The notes under the pieces were generated by a model. It did no database searches. It was not told where the DNA came from and was given only the letters and a program-made list of their open reading frames with translations. From Dryocosmus kuriphilus (taxonomy: Eukaryota; Arthropoda; Insecta; Hymenoptera; Cynipidae): 64,000 nucleotides of DNA. The stretch is from the NCBI GenBank assembly GCA_038277395.1, contig CM076196.1, positions 131,003,410-131,067,409 on the forward strand, read 5' to 3'. The position numbers and the translations under genes are program-made. Shown here in pieces: positions 1-11,100 of the stretch (position 1 is the stretch's first letter; each line of letters opens with the position of its first letter).

Positions 1-20
1 GATTTTAGATTGTTGGCACT

Positions 21-300
21 CTAGGCAAGCTTTGCACCATCTGCGATGTCGCGATGCATATTAGGCCACGCGTACTTCATGCGGATCACGCGATCTGTGA
101 CCTTTGTTCCCGGGTGGGCTGGATTATGAAGTAGTTTAAATATCCGTTCTCGAAGAAGTTCCGGAATAAACGGACGCAGAGAATGACCAGTGAGGTCACA
201 GTAGACAGAAGTGTTCTCTGGGCCCCACTGAAGCTTCGTTAGCTTAAGAGAAGTGTCTTTGGACTGCAGGAGTTGTTTCAGCTCCTGCTCTCTCTCTTTC
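21..300 (-). pseudogene. Ty3-type pol remnant: integrase zinc-binding (H2C2) region
   Basis: The minus strand encodes a typical retrotransposon integrase N-terminal segment. A lead-in with TSLKLTKLQWGPENT is followed by RPFIPELLRERIF, the H2 pair in LLHNPAHPG, then YAWPNMHRDI and the start of the C-x2-C pair (CLEC) next to the window edge. In this family the domain precedes the DDE core, which would lie beyond position 1. Protease, reverse transcriptase and RNase H, which should precede it, are absent: the frame runs directly into gag-derived sequence near 285-300. The junction lies in a GA-rich run, so an internal deletion at microhomology is the simplest reading. Ty3 assignment rests on the H2C2 spacing and the gag type; the exact lineage is not determined. 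Confidence 0.75.
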
Positions 301-468
301 GAATGACGACTCGATTTGAAGGAACCATAACGCAGGGTTCTGACGAAAGAATGGAGGGATTTTTGGAACCCGGTATGAATCAACGCGGTTCTGCATCTCG
401 GCTAGGCGACGGACGGCCTCGTTGAGCTCGCCCGCGTGAGAATTTGGTTCGCCACCTATCGTGCTCAT
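300..468 (-). pseudogene. Ty3-type gag N-terminal fragment
   Basis: A methionine codon at 466-468 (minus strand) opens MSTIGGEPNSHAG, then an acidic stretch and the motif RVPKIPPFFRQNPALWFLQI. That motif matches the usual start of the capsid region in insect Ty3-type gag proteins (R-x-P-K-x-P-P-F, then LWF). Only about 55 residues remain before the sequence joins the integrase fragment in another frame. The open frame continues upstream to 579, but those residues look like untranslated leader read through. No LTR or primer-binding site could be recognised upstream. Confidence 0.65.
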
Positions 469-599
469 GTTCCTATAATGAGCGTTCGTAAAAAGAATAA
501 TATGAGAAGGAGAGAAAAAGATCACTCGCAAAAAGAAGCGCAAAAACAATCGCGTGGAGTTACGTGCGTTAGACGCCAAAAGAAAATCACTTGAATGAC

Positions 600-3500
600 C
601 GGTCGGTATGGCGTTCGAAAAAATAATCTAAATTCTAGGCACACCCGAAAGCATGCGTATACTTTAGAAAGCTTAAAAATTACCTTAACAAAAGTTCTTA
701 CTGTCGTCGAAATTGCCTGTGGACGAAGAAAGCTGGATGTTCCAACGGATTACCTGAAGGTCGTTGCTGGATGCGTGGTTGTGAGCTGTGCTCACGCTGG
801 GTCGAATAAAGATTAAACCATTGACCCCTAGGTCAAAGAGAATGGCTGTGTTGCCCCCCTGGGCTGAGACAACTGGCAATGATGGCGGCGTTCCACGCCG
901 AACAAAAGTTTCCAATTTGAGAAAGAATTCCGTCCGAATTCTGGCAAAAGAGAATGCTGGAGTGCGTTGAATTTTGAAAAGCACTCGAGAGTCGCTGGCT
1001 CCGTGGTGTAGAGAAAAGTTCAAATTGCGAATGTCGCAATTGCGTCGTACGACGCCACACGTTGCGACGCCACGCCGTTCCGATCACGTCGGGGTCACCA
1101 CTTTGTAGCGGTGTTTATAATATATGGGCTGATAAACCATTGAGGTGGGCTACAATCCACTGCCGCAACGATATAGCGTAGCCTATAAGACACATTGGTA
1201 CAAAACCATAAAAAAATTCAATTTATTACAGCGTATGTAGATACAGCGTAAGTTACGCATACAAGTTCACGGTGTGAACGCCTGCCAATGGCTTGCCAGC
1301 GACTTGCCAGAATTCGAGAGTCGTGTAGACGCTGTTACGAATTCGCGCGCAACCCCTCCTCTCTGCTGAGTTTTTAGGTTGAGTTAAGCTAGGTGCTGAT
1401 CCCTACAGTGCTGTGACGCGCCTTCGATAGAAAAGGCGCGTAATTTCGAACGAATTCAAAATCCAGTCGATGGCTCTGTCGAATCGCTGCACTTCCAACG
1501 TTGATACACCTTTCCCTCTTTTAGGGTATATAGTCACTTGAAGGGTTTGAAAACCCAGCTATCCTGTGGAAGAAAAGAATAAAAAATACCCTAGATTTAA
1601 ATGAATATTTTTTTATTTGAAAATGACAAGACACCAATTATTTACAAACTTAGATGCGCGTTTTTACAAGGCGACTCGACCCGTTTGAAATTTCGCAAAG
1701 ATATGTCTGTTTTTGGGTCTCTGGAGGTCTGAACGTCGCCGAAGCGTCTTGGTCCTTCCCCTACCCTTTCCCTTTCCCTTTCATAGAGGGGAAAACTGTC
1801 CTTCATTACAAATTTTTGGATTTATAACATCGTTTAGTCGAGACCCCTCGAGTAGGGGTTCCTCGCTTTCACAATTTACGCTGGGACCAAGATACCCGAC
1901 CCAGGCTTCCATCGAAGGGATAATCTAAAACATCTGTACGGTCAAGGGTATTGAGAGACTATAAGATCATAAAATTAAGGACTGGGATTCGAAACCTTCG
2001 AAGGAAACTCATTTCACATTTAGAGAAAAGGTTTCCAATTCCTTTATTATTTTACAGCAAGAAAAGCTTTAGAGTTTAAGAATAGTCCCAGTCCCAGCGA
2101 CTCAAGTTGACAATTTGCAGATGTGCTCGACCCAAGTTTCCCAGATACTATAAAGTTTATGGTTCGTATAACATTTATTTACAGTCTCAAATCTCTTTTC
2201 ATGATCTTTCGTGAGAAAGTTTTCTAGTCCCTTTTCCCATGGATTTCTACGCATAACTTTATATTCTATAGCCGATCTGCTCATTTTTCGCGTTGCCAAT
2301 CTCTTCATTTTATAATTATTTGAATTCGAATTTTTTACCGCTAATGAAAAGGAGTTGCCATATTTATTAGGTCGGTAAAACAAGAAGCTGTTACAGTGTT
2401 TAAAAACAAAAGCGAGCCGAAAAATGTCGTTACATATGATTATCCAGGATACGCGTCTTGGTATTATTTAAAATTTGCATGATTTGATTGATAGAAATTT
2501 TTTTCTATATGTATACGCACATATCGTAGTGAACACTTCTTTCTCTTTAAAGGACTTTTCCTCAATAAGTAATAAGGTAAGTGTTTGCATATTTATTCTA
2601 ATTTTAATATCCATTTTTCTAACTCTTATATGAAGCAACTGCTTGACTGTTATGTGTTTTTGCGTTTTCAAAAGCGTCTTTTGTTCCTTTTACATAAAAT
2701 AGGTTGCGTCGAGAAATTTGTATATTATAATTAAATTTTTAGAGATATTTTGTGATTTAACGAAAATAGGAATAATATTTCCATAGACTTGCATTGATCC
2801 TATACTGCAAAATTTTAGCAGGATGTTGATAGAAATTCAGTGTGAACAAAACGTCTCATTCAATGAGAAAATTAATTTATATTTTATTAAATTCCATTTT
2901 ATTTTATTCTACTCAAACCTCACATCTTATTGGAATTCTTAGATGTACCTAATGATTGAAGACAAATTTTTTATTGACTTGAGATGAGATTTTAAATACT
3001 CTTTTTATTTATTCATAACAAATAAAATAACTTATTCACAGATATCCATTTTCTAAATTTATGGTACATGCGATAATATTTTGAACTGAAAATAATTTGT
3101 AAAAGATCATTACTTTATTTTCTTGCAATACAATCACTAGAAAAACATATTTAAACAATTAAGATCTTTAAACTGAACAAAAAGGCCTATTCTTATTCCT
3201 TTTACTGATTTTTTTTTTGGTTCAAAATTATGTATAATAATTTTAAAAATTCACATTATTTTTAAAATACATAAAAAAATTTTTGAAATCAAGATTATCT
3301 ATTTTGAGTTTCAATAATTTTTTTATTCGAAACACAAAACGTATAAAACACACTCATTTATTTCTTATGAAAGTCATTGAAAGTGATTTTTTTTATATAT
3401 GTATAAATGGTTGCACATGAATCGTGGCTTGTAGTTTGTAAATAGTTAATAATAATGTTAATTTTATTGACATGAGACGGGAAATACCGAGTATTACGAC
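600..3500. other. No recognisable gene; AT-rich, possible leader of the Ty3 remnant at the left
   Basis: 600-1600 has moderate GC and could hold the leader and LTR of the minus-strand remnant, but there is no second LTR to prove it. 1700-3500 becomes AT-rich with short chance open frames of low-complexity composition. The left end of the hAT element whose coding part starts near 3541 should lie in the second half of this stretch, but I could not find its terminal repeat. Confidence 0.5.
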
Positions 3501-3540
3501 TTATAATCGAAACTATGAGTTAGAGTTTCCCTAGGTTGAG

Positions 3541-4251
3541 GAACATAAGCCATGTGCAACTAAAGCTTATTCTAAGTGGTGCAAAAAAATCGTAGAAATA
3601 AATTCTATGGGCAAACGTGCACTCACAAGTCATGAAAAAAGTAGCAAGCATATAAGAAACTCAAAGTTTCACGCTAAAAGTCTCCTTGTCGATTTTTTTG
3701 TGAAAACACAAGTTCCTGCAGCAACATCAGATTCAACTTCTACCAAATCTAGTTCATCTCAACCTGATTCGGTTCAAGATAAATTCAATTCATGTTGATC
3801 GTTCTATATTATAGACTAATTTTATAATGATGTAATATACTATATATAGTAATCAATTAATTGATTGATCACTATTTATAGTATACTATATCATTGTAAA
3901 ATTACAGACCCAAATTCCAATAAAAAAATCTTTCTAAACAAATTTTATAATTGGGTAAATTGAATTGTATAGCTCTTAAAAATAGTAAAGGTGTCATTAG
4001 CTACTGTAAAAAAATTATTTTCTAGTAAAACAAGACTGTCATAAAATCCTGAATGATCCTGCAAGGAATTCTAAAGAGCAAAGTTCCTCAATTCCAACTA
4101 CTAATCCGCGTTTCTCAGCTAAGACTTCGAGTCATGTACCAGTTCTACAAAAAATATCATTAAAGGATTCTATCACGAAAGCTGAGATCACATGGTGTCT
4201 TCTTACGGTTTTTAAGTACCATTCTTTTCGGGGAGCTGCTGAGGTAGTAGC
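3541..4251 (+). pseudogene. hAT transposase pseudogene, N-terminal part
   Basis: Codons from 3541 give AYSKWCKKI, then MGKRALTSHEKSSKH. This aligns with the zinc finger of the fuller copy at 54284 (CYCKICKK, then MGRTALISHQDGKKH). The first cysteine is lost (AYS instead of CYC), so the finger could not bind zinc normally. The histidine pair is retained. After a stop at 3797 and a decayed stretch, 4162-4251 encodes KDSITKAEITWCLL then FRGAAEVVA, matching the region just before the first catalytic block. The frame is then cut by the LINE inserted at 4252. Confidence 0.7.
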
Positions 4252-4864
4252 CCATTCATTTATTTATTTTACTCTCTCCCTTTTACGGGTTTGAGAGTCT
4301 TCACAAAATCATTACATATGTTTACAGTCCAATTCCTTAAACTATATTCTCCCTTATCGTTCTCTTACACTATTACATACATATTTTCTTATCCTATTCT
4401 TAAATTTATTCTTAAATTTAAACGCTTGCGACCGAGACCAGGACTTCCGTTTCCTCTTACCTTTGACAATCTATACTTGGTAATTACTTTTTCGGTTCTA
4501 CTTCATATTTTTAATATCTTTTAACTACATCATGAGGCCTTTTCTGTCTCTTAACTTTTTCAGTTACTTCATCCATCCCTCCCCCTGTCTATTCCCATTC
4601 AGAATCTCTTTCACTCTCTCTTCCACACTCTTCCCTTCTCCTTCGTCTTCTGTACATCTCTCTAACACATGCATCCATGTTTCCTGTTCATACCCACATA
4701 CTCTACAACTATTCTCCTCCTCAATCATCCAGTACCTACACTCTCTTACACCCTCTCCCATTCTAAATCTTATCACTCTGTTCCATTTACTCTCTTTCTT
4801 TATCCTTCCCAGATACTCTGGCTCTCCTTCACACTTGACCATCCTGTACCAACTGTTGAACCTC

Positions 4865-5895
4865 CACGCAAAAAAGTAAATGGCACAATGTAATTCGCAA
4901 TCAGAGCAAAGAGTGCTATTTCGAAATGGCTGAATTGAACTCTGAAAAGTCATTTAGCACCTTTTACTATTTCTAAAAAAAAAAGCGATTCATAATAAAA
5001 GACTACTAATTCAAATGGTAAAATTTACCACGAAAACGTTTCGACATAAGGTAGTACTATTTCAAATGTTAAAATTCACAACGAAATTTATGACTGGCTT
5101 CGGGCCGAATCCCGGCCGGGTTACCCTGCTTGTAACCGGAATCTGTCAGGCTATACACGATCGGATCCCGGATACAAATAGGGTAACCCGGTCGGAATCC
5201 AACCGGTTTTGACAATGTAATATAACGAAAAATTTACAAAAACAATTGTTTTTAATATAATTACTGCACTTATTATGTTTCAAATTACACAATCACGTGC
5301 ACTGTCATTTACACATATAATCGTACGCCCAAACGCTTCGAAAAATAGCACTCGCTGGGTATTCAAACCCCCGACCTAACCATCCTAAAACCTGATACGC
5401 ACGCACTAATCGACTGAGCTATTTAACGGCTTGCACTTCGTGGACAAAATCTTAGCCAAGCTTTTTCGCTGAAATACCATTTTACTATTTCTAATTGGTA
5501 TTTTATGACTCGTCTTCGTGTTGACCCTTACTATTTAAAACTAATGCCGGAGAGTACGATCTTCAAATCGTAATTTTTGCTACTCCGTTTAGTCAAAACC
5601 GCTAAGAAATGTAGTTTTTATTACTTGAAATATTTCATTACTTTATGTAAATGGTATTTTCAGCTATTTTATTGGTTCAGAATTATGACTTGAATAGTAA
5701 TCTTGAGAAGTGTCAAGAAATCAAAATGAAAATTGTATTTTGAGCTACTTTCTTTGTCGCAAGTTATCATTTATATAGTAATCACGAGTAAGTGGCAAAA
5801 ATTCAAAATAAAAATAGTAGTTTTTAACATTTATGTTAATTTTCGCAACAAAAATAGTAATTACTTCCATTTACTCAAACACTCTTTTTTCCGTG
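4865..5895. mobile_element. MITE-like element inside the LINE fragment
   Basis: The LINE frame is interrupted between ...LES and RFN..., and the ~1.03-kb interruption has short imperfect inverted ends. CACGCAAAAAAG then TAAATGG at the left match CACGGAAAAAAG then TAAATGG read from the right; the right copy has an extra short segment. No long target duplication is visible. The interior has no coding potential. It holds a nested palindrome at 5107-5200 (GGCCGGGTTACCCT against AGGGTAACCCGGTC) and a tRNA-like segment. The superfamily is not identified. Confidence 0.55.
5350..5430 (-). other. tRNA-like (Pol III promoter-like) segment
   Basis: On the minus strand, an A-box match TAGCTCAGTCG and a B-box-like GGTTTGAATACC are spaced as in a tRNA gene, and a TTTTT run follows. 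Acceptor-stem pairing and a clear anticodon arm are not convincing, so this is a tRNA-derived repeat or decayed tRNA gene, not a working tRNA. It lies inside the MITE-like element. Confidence 0.45.
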
Positions 5896-5994
5896 TCGAC
5901 TCCAAGATTTTTCTCCATATTTCCTCACCTTGTCTAGCCAGAATCTCTTCCTCTATTCCTTGCCATTCTCTACTCTCCACATTCATACTCCATT

Positions 5995-7830
5995 CTGCTG
6001 AGGCAGTAGCTATTTTTTCCCGCATGTTCCCAGATAGTGAAATTGCTGCTAAAATGCAATTACAAATAGAAAAAGTGGGATATATCATTGTACATGGCTT
6101 AGCTCCCCATTTTCGAAAGCAGATCAAAGAAATTATAAAATCTTGTAATCACAAAGTTGTAGGTTTCGACGAAAGTTTAAGTAGGATCTCAAAAAAGCAG
6201 CAAATGGACGTCGTTTTAAAATTCTGGAACAGTCTTAAGAATGAGGTTAAAACAAGATATTTGTCTTCAGTGTTTCTCGAGAGTACCAAAGTAATGGACT
6301 TAAAGAATTGACTAATTATGGCAGTTGAATAAGAGAAGTTGGCTAAAATTATTCAAATATCTATGGATGGTCCTGCTGTGAATTTCTGTATTATTAAGGA
6401 TTTGAAAGCTGAACTTCATGAAAAATATCCGGAAAATTATCTTTTTCTCGACATCGGTAGTTGCGTTTTCCATAATTTTCACGGAGATTTCAAAACTGGA
6501 ATGTAGAATACGAAGTGGAGGATCGGTCATTTCCTGACTCTGTACCGTCTATTTAAAGCTAGTCCTGCTCGCCGAGGAAACTACACCAAAATGACCAAAT
6601 CAAATATCGTATATATTTCCGCACAAATTTTGTTCTATCCGGTGAGTGGAAAATACACCAACAACTACAAGAGCTGCTGCTGTGTTGCCGTTTTCAAAAG
6701 TTTGGGTGTCTGCAGTTGAGAAAGAGGGCAAAAAAATCCTCTTAACGACAACCATCAAAGCTTTCAAGTTATATCTATACATTTGTTCAGGACAAATTTC
6801 TTGAAGCGAAATTGGCATTCTTCATCTCAACTTCATCTTTGGTAGAATCATTTATTACAGAATTTCAATCAGTTGCTCCCATGGCACCTTTCTTGTACCA
6901 AAAGCTCACATATGTGATAACCACAATAATGGAACGGTTCGTTTAACCGGATGTCCTAGAGAAAGCCACTTCAGTCTTGGATGACGGCCTCACTTGGGTT
7001 TTCAGATAAACGGTGCTTGCAAAGCAATTAAACACCTAAACCGCGCGTAGAAGAATTTGCGAATTTTAAAGCTTACGCTCGCCAGTGCTACATTTTTATG
7101 ACTGAGAAACTCATGGAATGGTCCCGACTGAAATACAAATTCACGAAATCTATCTCGTGTCTTGATCCTAGCGTTATATCAGAAAGTCCCAAAGCAGCTG
7201 AAAAACGTCGTCTGATTTCTTGTTTAGAAATTTTGAGTGTTGAAAGAACATGATTTCAGGATCAAAGGCAGACAGAATAAAAAAGGAATACAAAAAAATT
7301 TGCAGTTTATCTAGTACCATGGAAGCTATGAAAATGTATGAGCGTAGTACTTCTGGTTTAGACACATTTTGGACAGGAGTAGTTTTAACTACTGGCAAGT
7401 CATTTCCAGATCTAACAGACTTTTTAAGGCTAATTCTGGTTTTGTCTCATGGTAATGCCACTTTGGAGCGAGGATTTCCAGGTAATTCCGAATGCATAAT
7501 AGAAAATCAGCAAGAAGAAAGCCTTATAGCTATACGTCTCATTTGTGGTGCTATTCGAGTTGTTGGGGGTACTGAACAGATACCAATTACAAAGGATATG
7601 ATTACTGATGCCCTCAGTGGATACTTTAAGTATCATGAGCTTCTAAAGAGTAAAAAAGATCAAAATAAGCAGAAGTTAGAAGATTTGAAGGAGAAAAAAA
7701 GAATTGCAGAGGAGACAAAAAATCTTCAGGTGAAGAAAAAAAACTTATGCAAGATACTGCTAATCAGGTAGAAGTGATAGAAGAACAAATCAGAGTACTG
7801 ACGAAATCCGCAGAGGCACTGAATTTTTAA
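5995..7830 (+). pseudogene. hAT transposase pseudogene, catalytic and dimerisation parts
   Basis: After the insertion the coding trace resumes with AEAVAIFSRMFPDSE and continues to IIVHGLAPHFRKQ and FDESLSRIS, which holds the first catalytic aspartate of the hAT RNase H-like fold. After a stop at 6309, ISMDGPAVN near 6358 gives the second aspartate block. 6480-7240 is heavily shifted. An open frame from 7250 to 7771 carries the C-terminal hAT dimerisation region: VLSHGNATLERGF with the third acidic residue (E of ERG), IENQQEESLIAIRLI, then a lysine/glutamate-rich coiled-coil tail. The conserved ERGFS is changed to ERGFP. No function is expected. Confidence 0.8.
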
Positions 7831-8159
7831 GTCAAGTCGTTAGAGATTTTAAATTTTTAAGTACGTGAATTCAAATACTATATTTTAAAGAAAGCTTATT
7901 ACATACTACAATGTAAATATTGATGTTTCTTTAATCTGTGATTGTAAATTAAATAACTTATTACTACTCTATAGGTTTAATGAGAAGTGTTTGTTATCTT
8001 CATTAAATATTTTCCTGAAATTAGTTACATTAACATCGAAAGAAAGAATTTGCATTTTTGCGTTGTTAGCAATTCGCTAATAATTACATTACTTCAAAGG
8101 GATCGGGAAAAACTAAAAATTGACCGGGAAATGAAATAGAGCGCTGAGTAGACACCCTG

Positions 8160-11100
8160 GTGACATGCATATGAACCACATTTAAAAAATCTTTTACTGC
8201 TTTTACTTTGATTTCATATACATTTTCAAGTCATTACTTGCCAAATGTTTTGAGAGCTAATTAATCAGAAAGGAATTCGTGCTCAGTAGCATAGATATGA
8301 GATCATGATCATTGTTTTTTTTCTGCCTTCTATATTTTTCAACAAAGAAGGAAAAAAAGAGAGAAAGTCTGTTTCATTCATTCATCCCATTATGTTACTG
8401 TGCAGCAAGCAACCTATCAATTGCGTTTCATGTCAGTCGTTGAAGTAACTGGGTCGAGCGAAAATATACGTAAATTCTAGTTTGAACTGAAACAACGGGA
8501 ATACCACAAAAAAGATTCATCCGTGCATTTTCAGAGTGCCACTCTTAAAATGGTCGAGTACCATTTAAAAAAAAATTTCATGCTTTTTATTCTATGAATA
8601 CGTAAACAAAACTTTCCGTTCTGAGTTACAAACAAATTTTTAGAACATATCGCTCTGTGCATCCTGTAAAATTATTGTTTCGCCAATATCCTTTGATGTT
8701 TGATGTTCACACATATTTTTATTTTTTTATTTCACTGTTATCCAATATTAAGTATATTGCTTTCTGTTTCTACAAAATAAATACGATTCCAATACGAATT
8801 TATGCAAACCGTAAAGTTTGTTTATTTTTTAACGAACTTGTATATTAATTTAATCAAGATTTTGGAATCCATCAATTTGTGCATACAAGCATTACAAAAG
8901 AATATAGTAAGTGCTTTGCAGCAGTTTTCTAGCCTAGCGAGATTCCGTTTGTTCATCCATCCATCCGACTGTCCATCCATCGATCTATCAATCTGTTCCA
9001 GCATCCCTTTCTCTTCGCATCTTGTTAGCACGTTATTCTACCACGATGACGAGTACCGATTGCGTGACAGTGACAGTTATATCTGTATTTGCATGTCGTA
9101 TCAGTCTCTTCGTGCTGCTCGTAACTCCAGAACGATAGCCGCAACCTAGTTGCGCATTCTACGCACACGTCCCTCTTTGTCGAATTTTCAGTGATGAACA
9201 GATTTCAGTAATAATTTATGTCTTCCAAGTAAACCGCTCTTCCTTGGTTTAATTTCGATTTTTATGCTTTGCAAAGTGACTGGTATTTTTCAACTGTACA
9301 TTTGCAATTGGTAATATTTTGCGCAAATTTCACACAACTCTACACAAACTGTAGAAGTCAGAAATTAGAAATTAGAAAAAAAAATTCTAAAAAATACCCA
9401 CTAAATTCCAAGGTATCAAATTTTTATCGACAAGTGGATAAAATCGTTAAACAGTGAAGAAACATTTGACAACTACATAACTAGTTGATTAAAAATTACA
9501 AACGCATTCACATATTCCTACCTAGATTTCAATTTTGTTCCATTATAAAATTCTCTGATCCACTTTTGGATCGAAATTTGACACCTTGGAATTTATTGTT
9601 AGCGTGATAAAAGAATGTTCCCTTCATGATTAAGATTTAAAATTATTAGGATAAAGATTTTGAAAATAATAGAACAAGTGGATTAAAGTATCACAGAAAT
9701 GTTTTACCTCAGCTAAGTTGACCTCTGGTCATTTATGAAATTGATGTGGTCAAAGGCCAAGTGAACGGATCAAAGTAATTCTACAACATGTTGCTTTGCA
9801 TATATAAACTCTTAATCTCAATTACATTGAGTTCTATGTATTTAAGCAGTAGATACTTTTATTGAAATAATATGAAATTGCTTTAGTTAAGAAGTAATTT
9901 ATGGTAAATCACCATAACTTACCGGTAAAGTTACCCTAAAAATACGGGAAATTAGTGTTAAGGTATCATAAATTACCATTAACGTTACCGAAAATTATCG
10001 GGCATGTTTTAATCAAACTTTTAAGCTGTTTCGAGTTTTCAGGATTTTAAAAAATTTTACATATCCCCATTCAAGAGTCATTATAATGAGAGAGACAGAT
10101 AAAAAGAGAAGCTGCCTCAGGTTATATTACACTTTTATTATCCTAGAGTCACATCTATGGTTTGTGTAACTTAAGGAACAACCAGGAGAGGAACAAGAAA
10201 AATTGAACGTACTGTTAGCTGACGAGTATGTACTTAAGTGCATGAATGATGCTCTTCTTGGGAAAAGGGTATACATAGGAAGTAGAAGCTCTTTTGTCGT
10301 CTACGCTCTACAAGTTGACTCATGTAACGATGTTTCATCATTGTAGAAATTGTGGAAAGCAAATAGTACCTATTATAATAATTGTAAGTCAACCAATGAG
10401 CACGAAAAAGCAATGTCAGAGATGCAAATTCAGGGTCTAAATTTCAGTTAAAATTCCAGTATTTATTATTTAATATGTAATAAAAATTAAGTTCCAAGCC
10501 TTTAATTAGTTCAAACAACAAAGACTCGATTTTTGTTTGAATCATTCAAATTTTGTTGAGTCAACAAAAGTTTTGTTGAAATAATTAGAAATTTATTTGG
10601 GCAACAAAAGTTTTATTGCAATAATCAAACTTTTCTTGAGTAAAAAAAAAATGTTTTGTTGCTTCTATATCAACCAAATACTTTTCTTGTCCCCACTAAA
10701 CACCTTTCTTAGTGTAGTGTTTTTCACCTCAAAAAAAATATTTGGAAAATTTTGAATCTTATTCTTATACCTTATATGTAGTTGTCACTCTCCATTTTCA
10801 CATTAGTTGCAAAAACACATTTAGAAAAATGTTTGAATCAAATAAAAATTTGCTTTATCCCATATCAAAAGAAGATAACTACATAGAATAGTCGAAGATC
10901 AAAAATGTGCCTGAGATAAAATTTATATTTTTCGAAGGTCCACAATTTTTATGTAAGGATTTTCTGTCAATTTTATGTATGTAACGAGTCAAATTACATT
11001 GATATACCAAGTTTCAAAGCAATCTGAGGTATCGCGTTTTCGAAAGTTTATCCCCAAATTCTGTCTATTATGAAACTGATGAAAAATTTCTTATCAACGC

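Larger units (their letters stand above)
4252..5994 (-). mobile_element. 5'-truncated LINE 3' end inserted in the hAT, itself split by a MITE
   Basis: The minus strand encodes the C-terminal end of a non-LTR retrotransposon ORF2. REWQGIEEEILARQGEEIW ends at LES beside 5896 and continues after a 1-kb insertion as RFNSWYRMVKCEGEPEYLG, then WNRVIRFRMGEGVRECRYW and the CCHC knuckle CRVCGYEQETWMHVLERC. This tail is common in jockey/R1-type insect LINEs. The insertion is flanked by a near-perfect 16-bp target duplication (4236-4251 and 5995-6010, one mismatch). The 3' end faces 4252, where a TAAA-like A-rich tail is seen on the minus strand. The reverse transcriptase part is missing, as expected for 5' truncation. 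Confidence 0.8.
3541..8159 (+). mobile_element. Old hAT-family transposon, decayed and interrupted
   Basis: Pieces of one hAT transposase run left to right: a zinc-finger fragment, a short catalytic-domain piece, a 1.74-kb foreign insertion (4252-5994), the rest of the catalytic domain and the C-terminal dimerisation region. The right end is a hAT-style terminus near 8100-8159 with two CCGGGA/TCGGGA-type motifs and GTAGACACCCTG as the last bases (inverted: CAGGGTGTCTAC). This resembles the other hAT ends in the window at 48490 (CAGGGTGGCCAC) and 57232 (CAGGGTTGCCAC). The left terminus is not identified, so the start given is that of the first coding trace. Many stops and frame changes make this the oldest of the three hAT copies. 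Confidence 0.8.

Noticed and set aside
4532..4879. 115-codon + strand frame rich in Ser/Leu/Phe
   Set aside because: Shadow of the minus-strand LINE coding sequence.
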